This document shows positions 43,935-57,811 of a stretch of DNA of 64,000 bases, piece after piece. The notes under the pieces were generated by a model. It was not told the origin of the DNA and did not search any database. It worked only from the letters and a program-made list of their open reading frames with translations. Origin of the DNA: Paludibaculum fermentans (lineage in GTDB: Bacteria; Acidobacteriota; Terriglobia; Bryobacterales; Bryobacteraceae); assembly GCF_015277775.1 (NCBI RefSeq), contig NZ_CP063849.1, positions 4,790,001-4,854,000 on the forward strand. The letters are read 5' to 3'. A program made the translations under genes and the position numbers. The stretch's first letter is position 1; the number at the start of each line of letters is the position of its first letter.

Positions 43935-44617
43935 ACTGCCGCCGGCGCGGGCTTCCGGAACGGCAGCGACATCAGCGCGAATAGCACCAGTGCGGCAGCC
44001 TCGCCGCCAAGCACGTACCAGGGCCACGGGCCCATGGCATCCAGCGCGGATGCGCTGACTGGCTTGCGGCACAGAAACATGTAGTTGGTGTGGAAGATGG
44101 CGTTGAAGGTCCCGACAAATGCCGCCCAGGCATTCAAGACCAGGAAGCCGCGCCACATGGCGTGAGGCCTGGGCCGTGCCTGGCCGGACCAAACCAGGAA
44201 CAGCATGGCCGCGATAATGCCGCCGTGGGCCACGAAGAAATACGCTGTTGGATACGACCAGGCGGGCGCCCAGAGCTCCGGTGTCACCACGGCCATGCTG
44301 GCGCCGGCGATGCCCACGAAGAAACCGGGCTCGAACGTCCAGGGGTGCAGGGCCAGCAGCGTGATCACCGTGAGCCAGAGCGACAGGTCGCAAAGCTGAA
44401 ACGGCAGACCCTCGGGAAACCGGCTCCCTTCCTGGGTCAGTTTGTAGCCGTACCACACCAACTCGTTCACCAACAGGAACAGGCCGAAGCCGAGGCGGGT
44501 GCGCCGGGCGGCCTCCGGCTTGCCGCGGACGGCCCACGCCAGCAGGGCTCCGAAGCAGGGGATGGCCGCCATGATGGCGAAATGAGCCGGCCCGAAGAGG
44601 ACGAAATCCGTTCTCAT
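43931..44617 (-). CDS. TIGR02206-type integral membrane protein
   Basis: Membrane protein of 228 residues with about six or seven hydrophobic segments, similar to the YwaF/TIGR02206 family (FGPAHFAIMAAIP at the start, GLPFQLCDLSLWL, TAYFFVAHGGIIAAML, TFNAIFHTNYMFLCRKP). The conserved His and Asn-Tyr-Met residues face the membrane core in that family, whose function is unknown. It is last in a minus-strand run; its start lies 15 bases after the stop of the Gfo/Idh/MocA gene. Confidence 0.82.
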   Translation of the reverse strand: MRTDFVLFGPAHFAIMAAIPCFGALLAWAVRGKPEAARRTRLGFGLFLLVNELVWYGYKLTQEGSRFPEGLPFQLCDLSLWLTVITLLALHPWTFEPGFFVGIAGASMAVVTPELWAPAWSYPTAYFFVAHGGIIAAMLFLVWSGQARPRPHAMWRGFLVLNAWAAFVGTFNAIFHTNYMFLCRKPVSASALDAMGPWPWYVLGGEAAALVLFALMSLPFRKPAPAAV

Positions 44618-44632
44618 ATGGGATTGATTGGG

Positions 44633-45574
44633 TTAGCGGAGCTTCGTTGGAGTGCCGCCCGAGTCCTTGCTGCGCTGCGCGGCATCCATGAACGCGAACA
44701 TCTCCAGGGTCTCCTGCTCGTCGATGGGCGACTTGCCGGTCTGGAAGAACTGGATGATCTCCTTCACCAGGTTCTGATAGCCGGTGTAAAGATCCTTCTC
44801 ATTGGTCTTGATGGCCTTGGAGGAGAAGGCCGTGACGCCGAAGGCGGAGTAGGGCCGGATCACGCGGATTGTACCGATGCGCCCGTCGCGCCACTTGCCG
44901 GTCACCACATCGGCGTCATCCGACGACGTGAACGTCACCTCTTCGCAGCCCCGGCCCAGCATCGTATACAGGGTCTCCACGGTATGCACGCCATACCAGG
45001 AGAGGCCCAACTGGTGGTGTTCTTCGAGAGGCCCGGGCCCCCAGGCGTAGACGCCGTTCAGGCCGTCCAGTTTCAGGGTGGGCAGCACGTCGCTGAAGCG
45101 CAGCACGGAGGCCGAGAACCACTTCACGTTGTTCTCCTGCGCCAACTTGGCGATTTCGCGCGCATCGAACAAAGTGGACGCCAGCGGCTTGTCGATGAAG
45201 ACCGGCTTGCCTGCCTTGACGATCTGGCGGAACTGCTCCAGGTGCTTGCGGCCGTCGACGCTTTCCAGCAGGACAGCATCCACCTTGGTGAGCAGCGTGG
45301 GGATATCGGGCGTCAGCTCGACGCCGTACTTCGTGCTCAGCTCCTCAGCATACTTCTCGAGCCGGCCTGAGCTTTCCTTGATGTCGGGGCTGCCGCCCTT
45401 GTAGGCGGCAACGACCCGCGCGCCGGCCAGGTGATTCTTGTTCGCCGGATCGTTCAGGAGCGCGGTGAAGGCGACGGAGTGGGAAGTGTCGGTACCGACT
45501 ATGCCGAGCCGCAGGTCAGCCGCGGGCAATGCCGTCGCGGCCAATAGAAAAAGGAAAACCCTCATAGGGGACAT
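44633..45574 (-). CDS. Gfo/Idh/MocA-family oxidoreductase with signal peptide
   Basis: Predicted exported oxidoreductase of 313 residues. A signal peptide (RVFLFLLAATALPAADL) precedes a Rossmann motif (GIVGTDTSHSVAF, a degenerate GxGxxG) and the family motif FIDKPLA in place of the usual EKP. Exported members of this family are frequent in soil acidobacteria and may act on sugars with bound NAD(P). Two possible ATG starts (45574, 45565) exist. The upstream gene (DUF3052-like) ends nine bases away and the downstream membrane protein begins 15 bases away, so the three form one operon. Substrate unknown. Confidence 0.88.
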   Translation of the reverse strand: MSPMRVFLFLLAATALPAADLRLGIVGTDTSHSVAFTALLNDPANKNHLAGARVVAAYKGGSPDIKESSGRLEKYAEELSTKYGVELTPDIPTLLTKVDAVLLESVDGRKHLEQFRQIVKAGKPVFIDKPLASTLFDAREIAKLAQENNVKWFSASVLRFSDVLPTLKLDGLNGVYAWGPGPLEEHHQLGLSWYGVHTVETLYTMLGRGCEEVTFTSSDDADVVTGKWRDGRIGTIRVIRPYSAFGVTAFSSKAIKTNEKDLYTGYQNLVKEIIQFFQTGKSPIDEQETLEMFAFMDAAQRSKDSGGTPTKLR

Positions 45575-45583
45575 TGTACGTTT

Positions 45584-46351
45584 CTAGCGGCGCGCAAAAC
45601 AGAGTCCCGACCAGGTGGCGTCGATGGCGCAGATTTTGTAGTCGACAAAACCCTGTGCCAGGCCGTACTCGCGGACGAACGGCTCGGTCAGGTCGGACTG
45701 TATGCCGGATGACTTCTTGGGCCACGCCAGCCAGAGACGGCCCTTCTTCACGAGAGCATTGGCAGCACTGTGAAATTGGGATTCCAGGTCGTGGCGCGAG
45801 AGACAGAAGAGCAGGATTACACCGGCCTGGACGCTGAGGCGTGTCATGAAGCGTACATTCGCCGGCAGCGGCGCGAGCTTCTCCTCGATGTCGTCCGGAG
45901 CGTCGATGAGGGCCACCACATCGTTCTCACGAATGATGAGCTTCCTGGCCAGCGGAGTGCCCGAGTAGCCGGCCATGGCGTCCGGGACGGCGGGCTTGGC
46001 GGGCACGGGCTTCAAGGCCAGTTTCACCGCGGCGCGCAGGTGGGCCCAGTCACCGTAGGACGCGTCCGGCAGCACGCTGCGCACGCGCTCCACTTTGTCC
46101 TGCACGCCGTCGAGGAACAAGAGCGGGATGTGGCGGGTGGCCTTGCCGCGCCGCAGGGCCGAGCCGACATCGCGGCCGCGGGAAGGCACTCGGGTGAGAT
46201 CGATGACAACCAGGTCAGTGGGGTCGAGAGCCTTGAGGTCGTTGCCGGAGGTAGGCGCCCAGTGGACGGGCGCGTGGCCGGCCGCGCGCAGTTGCGCCAA
46301 CCGCCGGGCCGCCTCTTCCGCATTCCAATGAACCAGCGTGACACGCGCCAT
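45584..46351 (-). CDS. Receiver-like domain fused to DUF3052-like domain
   Basis: Cytosolic protein of 255 residues. The N-terminal 115 residues look like a receiver fold (DLVVIDLTRVPSRGRDVG, HIPLLFLDG) but lack the paired acidic residues near the start (VHWNAEE), so phosphorylation is doubtful. The C-terminal part (GYSGTPLARKLIIRENDVVA, LLFCLSRHDLE, LWLAWPKKSSGIQSDLTEPF, ICAIDATWSGLCF) matches the DUF3052 pattern, normally a stand-alone protein of about 130 residues. It is first in the operon with the oxidoreductase. Function unknown. Confidence 0.72.
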   Translation of the reverse strand: MARVTLVHWNAEEAARRLAQLRAAGHAPVHWAPTSGNDLKALDPTDLVVIDLTRVPSRGRDVGSALRRGKATRHIPLLFLDGVQDKVERVRSVLPDASYGDWAHLRAAVKLALKPVPAKPAVPDAMAGYSGTPLARKLIIRENDVVALIDAPDDIEEKLAPLPANVRFMTRLSVQAGVILLFCLSRHDLESQFHSAANALVKKGRLWLAWPKKSSGIQSDLTEPFVREYGLAQGFVDYKICAIDATWSGLCFARR

Positions 46352-46373
46352 GCGTCTTCGATTTTAGCCGGAA

Positions 46374-46427
46374 TGAAAACACGAAGGGCGGAGGCCCCGC
46401 TCCCTTGAGGAGCATGGTCTCCGCCCT
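46374..46427 (-). terminator. Terminator downstream of rho
   Basis: On the minus strand AGGGCGGAG pairs with CTCCGCCCT, with an inner GCTCC/GGAGC hairpin, followed by CGTGTTTTC. It lies 26 bases after the rho stop codon and separates rho from the DUF3052-like operon. Confidence 0.7.
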
Positions 46428-46453
46428 GATTTCGCGACCCGGCAGGGAACGGA

Positions 46454-48070
46454 CTAACCGCTCATCGAAGCCAGGAACTCCGAGTTGGAGCGCGTCTTGG
46501 CCAGCTTGTCCAGCAGCAGCTCGATGCTCTCCACCGGCGACAGCGGAGCCAGCACCTTGCGCAGCACCCAAATGCGGTTGAGTTCTTCGCGCGGGATCAG
46601 CAGTTCGTCCTTGCGCGTACCGCTCTTGTTGATGTCGATGGCGGGGAAGATGCGCTTGTCCACCAGCTTGCGGTCGAGGTGGATTTCCATGTTGCCCGTG
46701 CCCTTGAACTCTTCAAAGATCACGTCGTCCATACGGCTGCCGGTATCGATGAGCGCCGTCGCCATGATGGTGAGCGAGCCGCCCTCTTCGATGTTGCGAG
46801 CCGCGCCGAAGAAGCGCTTGGGGCGCTGCAGCGCATTGGAATCGACACCGCCCGAGAGCACTTTGCCGCTGGGCGGCACAACCGTGTTGTAGGCGCGCGC
46901 CAGGCGGGTGATGGAGTCCAGCAGGATGACGACATCGCGCTTGTGCTCAACCAGGCGCTTGGCCTTTTCGATGACCATTTCCGCCACCTGGACGTGGCGC
47001 TGGGCGGGTTCGTCGAAGGTCGAGCTGATGACTTCGCCCTTCACCGAACGCTGCATGTCGGTGACTTCTTCCGGACGTTCGTCGATGAGCAGGACGATGA
47101 GGACGACCTCCGGATGGTTGGCCGTGATGGAGTGCGCGATCGACTGCAGCAGCATCGTCTTGCCGGTGCGCGGCGGAGCGACGATGAGGCCGCGCTGGCC
47201 CTTGCCGATGGGCGTGAGCATATCCATGACGCGCCCGGTGAAGCTGTCCTTCACGGTCTCGAGCTTGATCCGCTCCTGCGGATACAGCGGCGTCAGGTTG
47301 TCGAAGAAGATCTTGTTGCGCGACTGCTCCGGCGGTTCGAAGTTGATCGCGTCCACTTTGATGAGCGCGAAATAACGTTCGCCTTCCTTCGGCGGCCGGA
47401 TCTGGCCGCTCACCGTGTCGCCGGTGCGCAGGTCGAAACGGCGGATTTGCGAAGGCGAAACGTAGACGTCGTCCGGGCCGGGCAGGTAGTTGTATTCCGG
47501 AGCGCGCAGGAAGCCGAAGCCGTCCGGCAGGCATTCGATGACGCCTTCGGAGAAGATGAGGCCGGCCTTCTCGGCCTGCGCCTGGAGGATCTTGAAGATC
47601 AACTCCTGCTTGCGCATGCCGGCCACGCCGCTGATATCGAGATCGCGAGCGATCTGATTCAGCCGCGAGATGGACATTTCCTTCAGCTCACCCAAGTCGA
47701 GATTGCCTCGCTTGTTGAGCGCACCCTGGCGGCGTTCTTCCGCTGTCAGGGGTGGCAGCGCGCCTTCAGCCGGCGCGGGAGTGGTGGCAGCTGCCGGAGG
47801 GGCAGCCGCCGGTGGGGCGGTCGGCGCCACGACCGGCGTGGCGGCTTTGGGTTCTTCCTGTTTCACGGGCGGCTCCACTTTGGGCTTATCTGCACCGTTC
47901 TCGGACTTGATCTTCGCTTCTCCGTTATCACCCTTGGCGCGCGACTCCGTCCTTCTGCGGGACGGTTGGGTTTCTTTGGAGGGGGCTTCGGACGGCCTGG
48001 TTTCCGGCGTCGCTTCAGTAGGCACGGACTCGGGGTTTACCGAACCGTTCTTTTCCAGATCGTTTGCCAA
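46454..48070 (-). CDS. rho: Transcription termination factor Rho
   Basis: ATP-driven RNA helicase that ends transcription, 538 residues. The first about 115 residues are a low-complexity extension rich in Lys, Glu, Pro and Ala (PAPEGALPP...), common in acidobacteria and actinobacteria, which may widen RNA binding. Then come the Rho N-domain, the cold-shock RNA-binding domain ([36 protein letters not shown]) and the ATPase core (Walker [71 protein letters not shown]). The start is TTG at 48070 with AAGGAG ten bases upstream and overlaps the end of engB by 34 bases, so it is translated from the same message. Confidence 0.96.
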   Translation of the reverse strand: MANDLEKNGSVNPESVPTEATPETRPSEAPSKETQPSRRRTESRAKGDNGEAKIKSENGADKPKVEPPVKQEEPKAATPVVAPTAPPAAAPPAAATTPAPAEGALPPLTAEERRQGALNKRGNLDLGELKEMSISRLNQIARDLDISGVAGMRKQELIFKILQAQAEKAGLIFSEGVIECLPDGFGFLRAPEYNYLPGPDDVYVSPSQIRRFDLRTGDTVSGQIRPPKEGERYFALIKVDAINFEPPEQSRNKIFFDNLTPLYPQERIKLETVKDSFTGRVMDMLTPIGKGQRGLIVAPPRTGKTMLLQSIAHSITANHPEVVLIVLLIDERPEEVTDMQRSVKGEVISSTFDEPAQRHVQVAEMVIEKAKRLVEHKRDVVILLDSITRLARAYNTVVPPSGKVLSGGVDSNALQRPKRFFGAARNIEEGGSLTIMATALIDTGSRMDDVIFEEFKGTGNMEIHLDRKLVDKRIFPAIDINKSGTRKDELLIPREELNRIWVLRKVLAPLSPVESIELLLDKLAKTRSNSEFLASMSG

Positions 48071-48609
48071 ATCTCTTTTACTCCTTGGCCGGAAAGGCCC
48101 GAGAACCAGATGATTTCTCCGGAAGGGTAATGTTCCCGGATCGCCTTCTGGCTCGCATTCTTTTCTTTCTGGTTGAGCTTATCCACCTTCGTCGCCACTA
48201 CCACGTAGGGCCGCTGATGGAACTCCAGCCATTCCTTCAGCTGGAGATCCGTTTCCATCCAGCCGCGGCGTGAGTCCAACAGCACACAGCACAAAGCCAA
48301 TTTCTCCCGCTGCAGAAGGTAAGCGTCCACTACCTCCTGCCAGGCCCTCGAGACAGACTTCGGGGCTTTCGCGTATCCATACCCGGGTAGATCGACAAAG
48401 ATCATTCGATCCTCCACCCGGAAGAAATTCACCGACTGCGTCCGGCCGGGGGTACTCGACGTAAACGCCAGTTTCTGGCCCAGCAACCGGTTCAGCAGCG
48501 TGGACTTGCCCACGTTGCTTCGCCCTAGAAACGCCACTTCCGGCATTCCCTCTGGGGGGAAGTGCCCGGCATTCGACGCGCTTAGTAGAAACTCCGCGGA
48601 TGTTACCAC
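48037..48609 (-). CDS. engB: Ribosome biogenesis GTPase YsxC/EngB
   Basis: Small GTPase of 190 residues needed for large-subunit ribosome assembly. Motifs: G1 [17 protein letters not shown]2/G3 region [11 protein letters not shown] and [13 protein letters not shown]4 [12 protein letters not shown] and the C-terminal [11 protein letters not shown]. The start is GTG at 48609 with no strong ribosome site. It lies 39 bases after lon and overlaps rho by 34 bases. The order clpX-lon-engB is conserved in Bacillus (clpX, lonB, lonA, ysxC) and here it continues into rho. Confidence 0.95.
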   Translation of the reverse strand: MVTSAEFLLSASNAGHFPPEGMPEVAFLGRSNVGKSTLLNRLLGQKLAFTSSTPGRTQSVNFFRVEDRMIFVDLPGYGYAKAPKSVSRAWQEVVDAYLLQREKLALCCVLLDSRRGWMETDLQLKEWLEFHQRPYVVVATKVDKLNQKEKNASQKAIREHYPSGEIIWFSGLSGQGVKEIWQTIWKRTVR

Positions 48610-48648
48610 GGCCGGCTTATTTCAATTCTCTTCCTGTCGGACGATCAA

Positions 48649-51132
<2,484 letters not shown>

Positions 51133-51210
51133 CGTTATGTCGGGGGGAATGTCTGGTTAGATAATAGCGAGTCCCGGCGCGCCGCGCCGGACTACCCCGC
51201 CTACATTGAG

Positions 51211-51228
51211 GGGGTACTCACGTACCCC
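51211..51228 (-). other. Perfect hairpin between clpX and lon
   Basis: GGGGTAC pairs with GTACCCC around a four-base loop (7-base-pair stem) 13 bases after the clpX stop codon. No T run follows on the minus strand, so it is not a normal terminator; it may be a processing or stability element that sets clpX and lon levels apart. Confidence 0.4.
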
Positions 51229-51241
51229 ATGTCCCTTAGGA

Positions 51242-52507
51242 TCAACCCGCTTTTTCGAGCAGCGCCCAGTTGATCTTCTGCGAAAGTACCATCTCCTTGG
51301 TCACCATGAACTCGCGAACTTTCTTATATGAGGGGAGATAGTACATCAGGTCGAGCATCAATTCCTCCAGGATCATCCGGAGGCCCCGGGCCCCGACCTT
51401 ACGCTGGAGGGCGAGTTCTGCAATCGCCTCCATCGCGTCGTCGCTGAACTTCAGTCTAACATTTTCGAATTCAAACAATTTCTGGTACTGCTTGATGATC
51501 GCGTTCTTCGGCCGCGTCAGGATCTGCACCAGGGCACTGCGGTCCAGATCTTCCAGCACCCCGGCCACCGGCATGCGCCCGATGAACTCCGGGATAAAGC
51601 CATAACGGATCAGGTCTTCCGGCTGCAGCTGCTCCAGCAGGGTCATGTCCCGCTGCATGGCGGCCCGCCGCGGATCCACCTTCTCTTCTTCACCCTTGAA
51701 GCCGAGAGTCTTCTTACCAGTGCGCCGGGAGATGATCTTTTCCAGACCCACAAAAGCGCCACCGCAGATGAACAGGATGTTCGTGGTGTCCACGGGCGTG
51801 AACTCCTGATGCGGGTGCTTCCGGCCGCCCTGCGGCGGAACATTCGCTACTGTCCCTTCAAGAATCTTCAGCAATGCCTGCTGAACACCCTCGCCGGAGA
51901 CATCTCGAGTGATTGAGGGGTTTTCATCTTTGCGGGAAATCTTATCGATTTCATCGATATAAATAATCCCGGTTTGGCACCGCTGTACATCCCAATCAGA
52001 GTTCTGCAACAGCCGCAGAATGATGTTCTCGACATCTTCGCCCACATAGCCGGCTTCCGTCAGGGTCGTCGCGTCCACGATGGCGAACGGAACGTCCAGG
52101 ATGCGGGCTAAGGTCTGGGCCAGCAAGGTCTTACCCGTGCCAGTGGGCCCAATCAGCAGAATGTTCGACTTCGCGAGCTCAACTTCACCGACACGCTGGC
52201 GGTTCATCTGAATCCGCTTGTAGTGGTTGTAAACCGCTACCGCCAACTTCTTCTTCACCGCCTCTTGCCCAATCACGTAGGCGTCGAGGTACTCCTTCAG
52301 TTCCAATGGCTTAGGAAGCTTGTGCGGCGCCCCGTAGGGCTTCTCGGGACGGTCGTCTTCCAGGATGGAGTTGCAAACAGCGATGCACTCGTCGCAGATG
52401 TAGGCCCGGGGATAGTCACTGGGAGAGGAAATCAGCTTCCCAACAACATCCTGGCTTTTGTGGCAAAAAGAACACCGGAGAGTTTCGTCGTTCGCGGAAC
52501 GCTTCAC
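51242..52507 (-). CDS. clpX: ATP-dependent Clp protease ATP-binding subunit ClpX
   Basis: AAA+ unfoldase of 421 residues that feeds substrates to ClpP. It has the C4 zinc-binding domain (RCSFCHKS and ICDECIAVC), Walker [17 protein letters not shown], pore loop GYVGED, Walker [14 protein letters not shown], and the ClpP-docking loop [11 protein letters not shown], where LGF replaces the more common IGF. I chose GTG 52507 because GAGGAG lies nine bases upstream, the protein then begins at the zinc domain as in other ClpX proteins, and the promoter seen at 52575-52604 would start transcription downstream of the ATG at 52576. No clpP gene is adjacent; upstream lies a divergent peptidase gene. It heads the clpX-lon-engB-rho run. 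Confidence 0.95.
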   Translation of the reverse strand: MKRSANDETLRCSFCHKSQDVVGKLISSPSDYPRAYICDECIAVCNSILEDDRPEKPYGAPHKLPKPLELKEYLDAYVIGQEAVKKKLAVAVYNHYKRIQMNRQRVGEVELAKSNILLIGPTGTGKTLLAQTLARILDVPFAIVDATTLTEAGYVGEDVENIILRLLQNSDWDVQRCQTGIIYIDEIDKISRKDENPSITRDVSGEGVQQALLKILEGTVANVPPQGGRKHPHQEFTPVDTTNILFICGGAFVGLEKIISRRTGKKTLGFKGEEEKVDPRRAAMQRDMTLLEQLQPEDLIRYGFIPEFIGRMPVAGVLEDLDRSALVQILTRPKNAIIKQYQKLFEFENVRLKFSDDAMEAIAELALQRKVGARGLRMILEELMLDLMYYLPSYKKVREFMVTKEMVLSQKINWALLEKAG

Positions 52508-52849
52508 AGATAATGACTCCTCGCGGCAGGGGTGGAAAGGCAGAGCGCCCCTTCGCCACGCGACCCGTACTCTCATTATCCACCGAAACGCACGAGTGTG
52601 GCAATCGAGTAATGCTGGAGGAAGGGGCTGTTTATCCGATGCTTGTACTGGACGGAAGGTTTCCTCCCATCCGGCCGCTCAAGTCTGGCGCCTGCCGGGT
52701 CCCCTCAACCCCTGCCGGAACTCGCCCGTTCAGGAACTGGGTCTCCTACGACAGGCTGGGCCAATCTCCGGTAACGAACTGCGGAATCCCGACGCCGTTG
52801 TTTTGTGATGGGTGTCTCGCCCTTCCGCTCGCGTCCGGAACCACATCTT
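52508..52849. other. Divergent intergenic region between clpX and the M28 peptidase
   Basis: About 340 bases without a convincing gene. It carries the clpX promoter candidate on the minus strand (52575-52604). No promoter for the plus-strand peptidase gene could be picked out, although it must lie here. Confidence 0.5.
52575..52604 (-). promoter_or_regulatory. Candidate clpX promoter
   Basis: On the minus strand TTGCCA (52604-52599) and GATAAT (52580-52575) are separated by 18 bases. Each hexamer matches five of six consensus positions. Transcription would start near 52568, about 60 bases before the GTG start of clpX. Confidence 0.5.
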
Positions 52850-54418
52850 ATGAAAAAGCTACTCCGTCTCGTTGTGTGCGCCTCTGCCCTGGCGGCACTC
52901 GCCTTCGCACAGGACAAGGTCGACCTCGATACTATCTACAAGATCAAGCAGGAGGCCTTCCAGAACTCCAAGGTCATGGATCACCTCTGGTATCTCACCG
53001 AAGTCCACGGACCGCGCCTGGCCGGCTCCCCCCACTACAAAGCCGCCGCCGATTGGGCCGTCAAAACCCTGAAGGACTGGGGCCTCGACAACGCCCGCCT
53101 GGAAGAATGGGGAAAGTTCGGCCGCGGCTGGGAGAACAAGAAGTTCACCGCAGCCATGACCGAACCCTCTTACATGCCGCTCATCGGCGCGCCGCAGGCA
53201 TGGACCGCTTCGACGGAAGGAGTCATCTCCGGGGAACCCATCATCGCCCTGTTGCGCACGGACGAGGACCTCGCCAAGTGGAAGGGCAAGCTGACCGGCA
53301 AGATCGTCCTCACCGAATCGCCGCGCGAGATCGCCCTGCACGACAAGGCCGACGATTCGCGCTACACCGATGCCGAACTCGCTGAGCTCGCCACGGGCCA
53401 GATCTCTTCCGGCATGCTCCGCCGCCCCCCGGCCGGCGGCCCGCCGCAGAACTTCATGCAGATGATGGCGTTCCGCCGCAAGATGAACGACTTCCTGCGC
53501 GATGAGAAGGTCGGCGTGGTCCTCAGCGGCACGCGCGGCGACTTCGGAACCTACTTCACCTCCAACGGCGGCTCCCGCGACCCCAAGGATCCGCAGGCTC
53601 CTCCGATGGTGGTGCTCACGCCCGAGCACTACAACCGCATCTACCGCCTCGCCGAAAAGAGCATCGCCACCAAGCTCGAAATCGAAGTCCAGAACCAGTG
53701 GTACGAGCCCGACCAGAACAACTTCAACGTCATCGCCGAACTGCCCGGCACCGGCAAGCACAAGGATGAGATCGTCATGATCGGCGGCCACCTCGACAGC
53801 TGGCACTCCGCCACCGGCGCCACCGACAACGGCACCGGCAGCGCCGTCATGCTCGAAGTGATGCGCATCCTGAAGAAGCTCGACCTCAAGCTCGACCGCA
53901 CCGTCCGCATCGGACTTTGGGATGCCGAGGAAGAGGGCCTGCTCGGCTCGCGCGGCTACGTCACCAAGACCTTCGCCGACCGCTCGAATATGAAGACCCT
54001 GCCCGCCTGGGATAAGCTCTCCGCCTACTACAACGTCGACAACGGCGCCGGCAAAATCCGTGGCGTCTACCTGCAGGGCAACGAAGCCGCCCGCCCTGTC
54101 CTGGAAGCCTTCCTGGCTCCCTTTAAGGATCTCGGCGTCACCACCGTGACCAGCCGCAACACCGGCGGCACCGACCATCAGAGCTTTGATGCCGTCGGCC
54201 TGCCCGGCTTCCAGTTCATTCAGGATCCGCTCGAGTACAGCACCCGCACGCATCACTCGAACATGGACTCCTACGATCGCGTCCCCCGCGAGGACATGAT
54301 GCAGATGGCCGCCATCGTCGCATCGCTCGTGGTCGACACCGCCAACCGCGATCACATGATGCCTCGCAAGCCGAAGCCGGAGCCCCGCGCCGAAGGCCGT
54401 GGCCCGATGGGCTTCTAA
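52850..54418 (+). CDS. Secreted M28-family metallopeptidase with PA domain
   Basis: Exported zinc peptidase of 522 residues. The signal peptide is MKKLLRLVVCASALAALAFAQ. A protease-associated domain is inserted at about 110-260. The metal-binding residues follow the M28 order: His and Asp in IGGHLDSWHSATGATDNGTG, the Glu pair in LWDAEEEGLLGSRGY, a further Asp in YYNVDNGAGKIRG and the His in NTGGTDHQSFDAVG. The family includes aminopeptidases and carboxypeptidases; the exact activity is open. ATG 52850 was chosen over an ATG at 52805 because it begins the signal peptide. It is convergent with the Ada-like gene, 12 bases away. Confidence 0.92.
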   Translation: MKKLLRLVVCASALAALAFAQDKVDLDTIYKIKQEAFQNSKVMDHLWYLTEVHGPRLAGSPHYKAAADWAVKTLKDWGLDNARLEEWGKFGRGWENKKFTAAMTEPSYMPLIGAPQAWTASTEGVISGEPIIALLRTDEDLAKWKGKLTGKIVLTESPREIALHDKADDSRYTDAELAELATGQISSGMLRRPPAGGPPQNFMQMMAFRRKMNDFLRDEKVGVVLSGTRGDFGTYFTSNGGSRDPKDPQAPPMVVLTPEHYNRIYRLAEKSIATKLEIEVQNQWYEPDQNNFNVIAELPGTGKHKDEIVMIGGHLDSWHSATGATDNGTGSAVMLEVMRILKKLDLKLDRTVRIGLWDAEEEGLLGSRGYVTKTFADRSNMKTLPAWDKLSAYYNVDNGAGKIRGVYLQGNEAARPVLEAFLAPFKDLGVTTVTSRNTGGTDHQSFDAVGLPGFQFIQDPLEYSTRTHHSNMDSYDRVPREDMMQMAAIVASLVVDTANRDHMMPRKPKPEPRAEGRGPMGF

Positions 54419-54430
54419 CCCTCCATTCCA

Positions 54431-55288
54431 CTAGCGGCGCGGGCCCCTCGCTCGCGCCGCCCTCTCTCCGTCCAGCAACGCCCGCTTTCTGTCCAAACCC
54501 CACCGGTACCCGCCCAACTCCCCCGTCCCCCGAATCACCCGATGGCAGGGAATGACGATCGCCACGCGATTCGTCGCACAAGCCCGCGCCACCGCCCGCG
54601 CCGCCTTCGGCTGCCCAATGCCCTCCGCCACTTCGGAATACGATTGAACCTCCGCATACGGAATGCCCTGCAGATACCGCCAGACCTTCCATTGGAAAGC
54701 GGTCGCCCGCAGGTCCAGAGGCAGGCTCAGGCTCGGCTGCCCGCCTGCCAGATGCGCGCCCAACGCCTGCATCCAGGCCTGGAACTGCTCCGGATAGGGC
54801 TCCGCCATCGCAGTCAACAGCGCCTTCGGATACTCTGAGCGCAGCATCGCCAACAACTCCGCTTCTCTCTCTCCGAACTGGACGAAACACAGGCCGCGAT
54901 CCGTCGCGCCCATCATCATCAGGCCCACCGCGGTCTGTTCCGTCACGTAGGAGATCGACACCCGCTCACCACCCGTGCGGTACTCCTTCGGCGTCATACC
55001 CAGCCGCGTATCCACCTTCTCGTACACCCGGCTGCTCGACCCGAACCCGGCTTCGTAAATCGCATCCGTCACCGATCCGCCGCCGCGCAGATGCCCCTTC
55101 AGCGCGTCCAGCCGGCAGCCATCCAGGAATTGCTTGGGCGTCAAACCGGTGAACGCCTTGAACCGGCGCAGGAAGTGGAACGGGCTCAGGCCGGCCTGCC
55201 GGCTCATGTCCTCCAGCGACAGCGGCTCCTCGCTGTGGGACCGGATATAGTCGCAGGCGGCCTGCATCCGTGCATCTTCGTGCGTCAT
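54431..55288 (-). CDS. Ada-like protein: AraC-type HTH fused to O6-methylguanine methyltransferase
   Basis: Protein of 285 residues. The N-terminal half is an AraC-type DNA-binding region (SLEDMSRQAGLSPFHFLRRF; TPKQFLDGCRLDALKGHLRG; VTDAIYEAGFGSSSRVYEK), and the C-terminal half is a suicide methyltransferase with the acceptor Cys in NRVAIVIPCHRVIRGTGELG. The Ada domain that repairs methylphosphotriesters is missing, so the trigger for the regulatory half differs from E. coli Ada. The start is ATG 55288 (or GTG 55294), 26 bases after the alkA stop codon; longer upstream frames only reread alkA. Together with alkA it forms an alkylation-repair operon that it may regulate. Confidence 0.9.
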   Translation of the reverse strand: MTHEDARMQAACDYIRSHSEEPLSLEDMSRQAGLSPFHFLRRFKAFTGLTPKQFLDGCRLDALKGHLRGGGSVTDAIYEAGFGSSSRVYEKVDTRLGMTPKEYRTGGERVSISYVTEQTAVGLMMMGATDRGLCFVQFGEREAELLAMLRSEYPKALLTAMAEPYPEQFQAWMQALGAHLAGGQPSLSLPLDLRATAFQWKVWRYLQGIPYAEVQSYSEVAEGIGQPKAARAVARACATNRVAIVIPCHRVIRGTGELGGYRWGLDRKRALLDGERAARARGPRR

Positions 55289-55314
55289 AGTCACCAGCCT
55301 ACGCGCCGCCGGCG

Positions 55315-56061
55315 TTAGGGAATATCCGCTTCTTGCGGCGTCATCCACAAAAGCATCGCCGCATACGCCCGGAACGGCCGCCAGCGCTCGGCCGCCCGCA
55401 GCAACTCCTTCGGATCCCGGGTGCCAAACGCGTGCAGCAGCCCCAGGTCCGACTGCGGAAACGAATCCGGATCCCGCCCCACCCGCATCCCCAGATAACT
55501 CACCGTCCACGGGCCAATGCCGCGAATCGACAGCAACTGCCCCGCCACCTCCGCCCATTCGCCCGTGAAGTCGATGCCGCTCTCCGCCAGCGCGCGGATC
55601 GTCGCCGTCCGGCTGTTCGTCAACCCGATGGACCGCAGGTCGCACTCCGCCACCTGCGCCGGTGTGAATTCCGGACACCGCTCATTCAGGCGCCGCATCA
55701 GGGTATGCGCCCCGCGGACGCTCACCTGCTGCCCCAGAATCGCCCGCACTGCCAGTTCAAACGGATCCCAGCAGCCCGGCACACGCACGCCCGGCAGCCG
55801 CTTCAGCCTCGCCTTCAACAGCGGATCCCGCCCCAGAACGCGCTTCACCTCGTTCACCGGACACGCGCAGTCAAACAAGCGCGCCACGGGGGCATGCTCC
55901 CCCTCCACCGCCAACCCTTCTTCCGCCAGCCGCACCACCGCCCGCCCGTGCCGCTGATACTCACCGCCTTCCACCCCCTCCAGGCAGGGCGTGCACCGCA
56001 CCGCCAGATAGTCGAGCATCGTTGCCCACGGGAAGGGCTGCGTCACCGGGATCACGCGCAT
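55315..56061 (-). CDS. alkA: AlkA-type DNA-3-methyladenine glycosylase
   Basis: Base-excision glycosylase of 248 residues that removes alkylated purines. The N-terminal domain is RVIPVTQPFPWATMLDYLAV, and the helix-hairpin-helix core shows CWDPFELAVRAILGQQVSVR, LLSIRGIGPWTVSYLGMRV and the catalytic Asp in DSFPQSDLGLLHAFG. I chose ATG 56061, which has GGAGGG just upstream and gives the normal AlkA length; in-frame sequence to 56232 would overlap the divergent hutU start. The Ada-like gene follows on the same strand. Both repair alkylation damage, so co-regulation is expected. Confidence 0.9.
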   Translation of the reverse strand: MRVIPVTQPFPWATMLDYLAVRCTPCLEGVEGGEYQRHGRAVVRLAEEGLAVEGEHAPVARLFDCACPVNEVKRVLGRDPLLKARLKRLPGVRVPGCWDPFELAVRAILGQQVSVRGAHTLMRRLNERCPEFTPAQVAECDLRSIGLTNSRTATIRALAESGIDFTGEWAEVAGQLLSIRGIGPWTVSYLGMRVGRDPDSFPQSDLGLLHAFGTRDPKELLRAAERWRPFRAYAAMLLWMTPQEADIP

Positions 56062-56143
56062 ATCCCTCCAGCTTCCCTGCCCCGGCCGAATCTGTCCATC
56101 CGATTCCTGCTTTTGGACCCGGCCACGGGCGTAAACTGACGGC

Positions 56144-57784
<1,641 letters not shown>

Positions 57785-57811
57785 GCCGGCATGACATCAT
57801 GGTTGTTTTGA

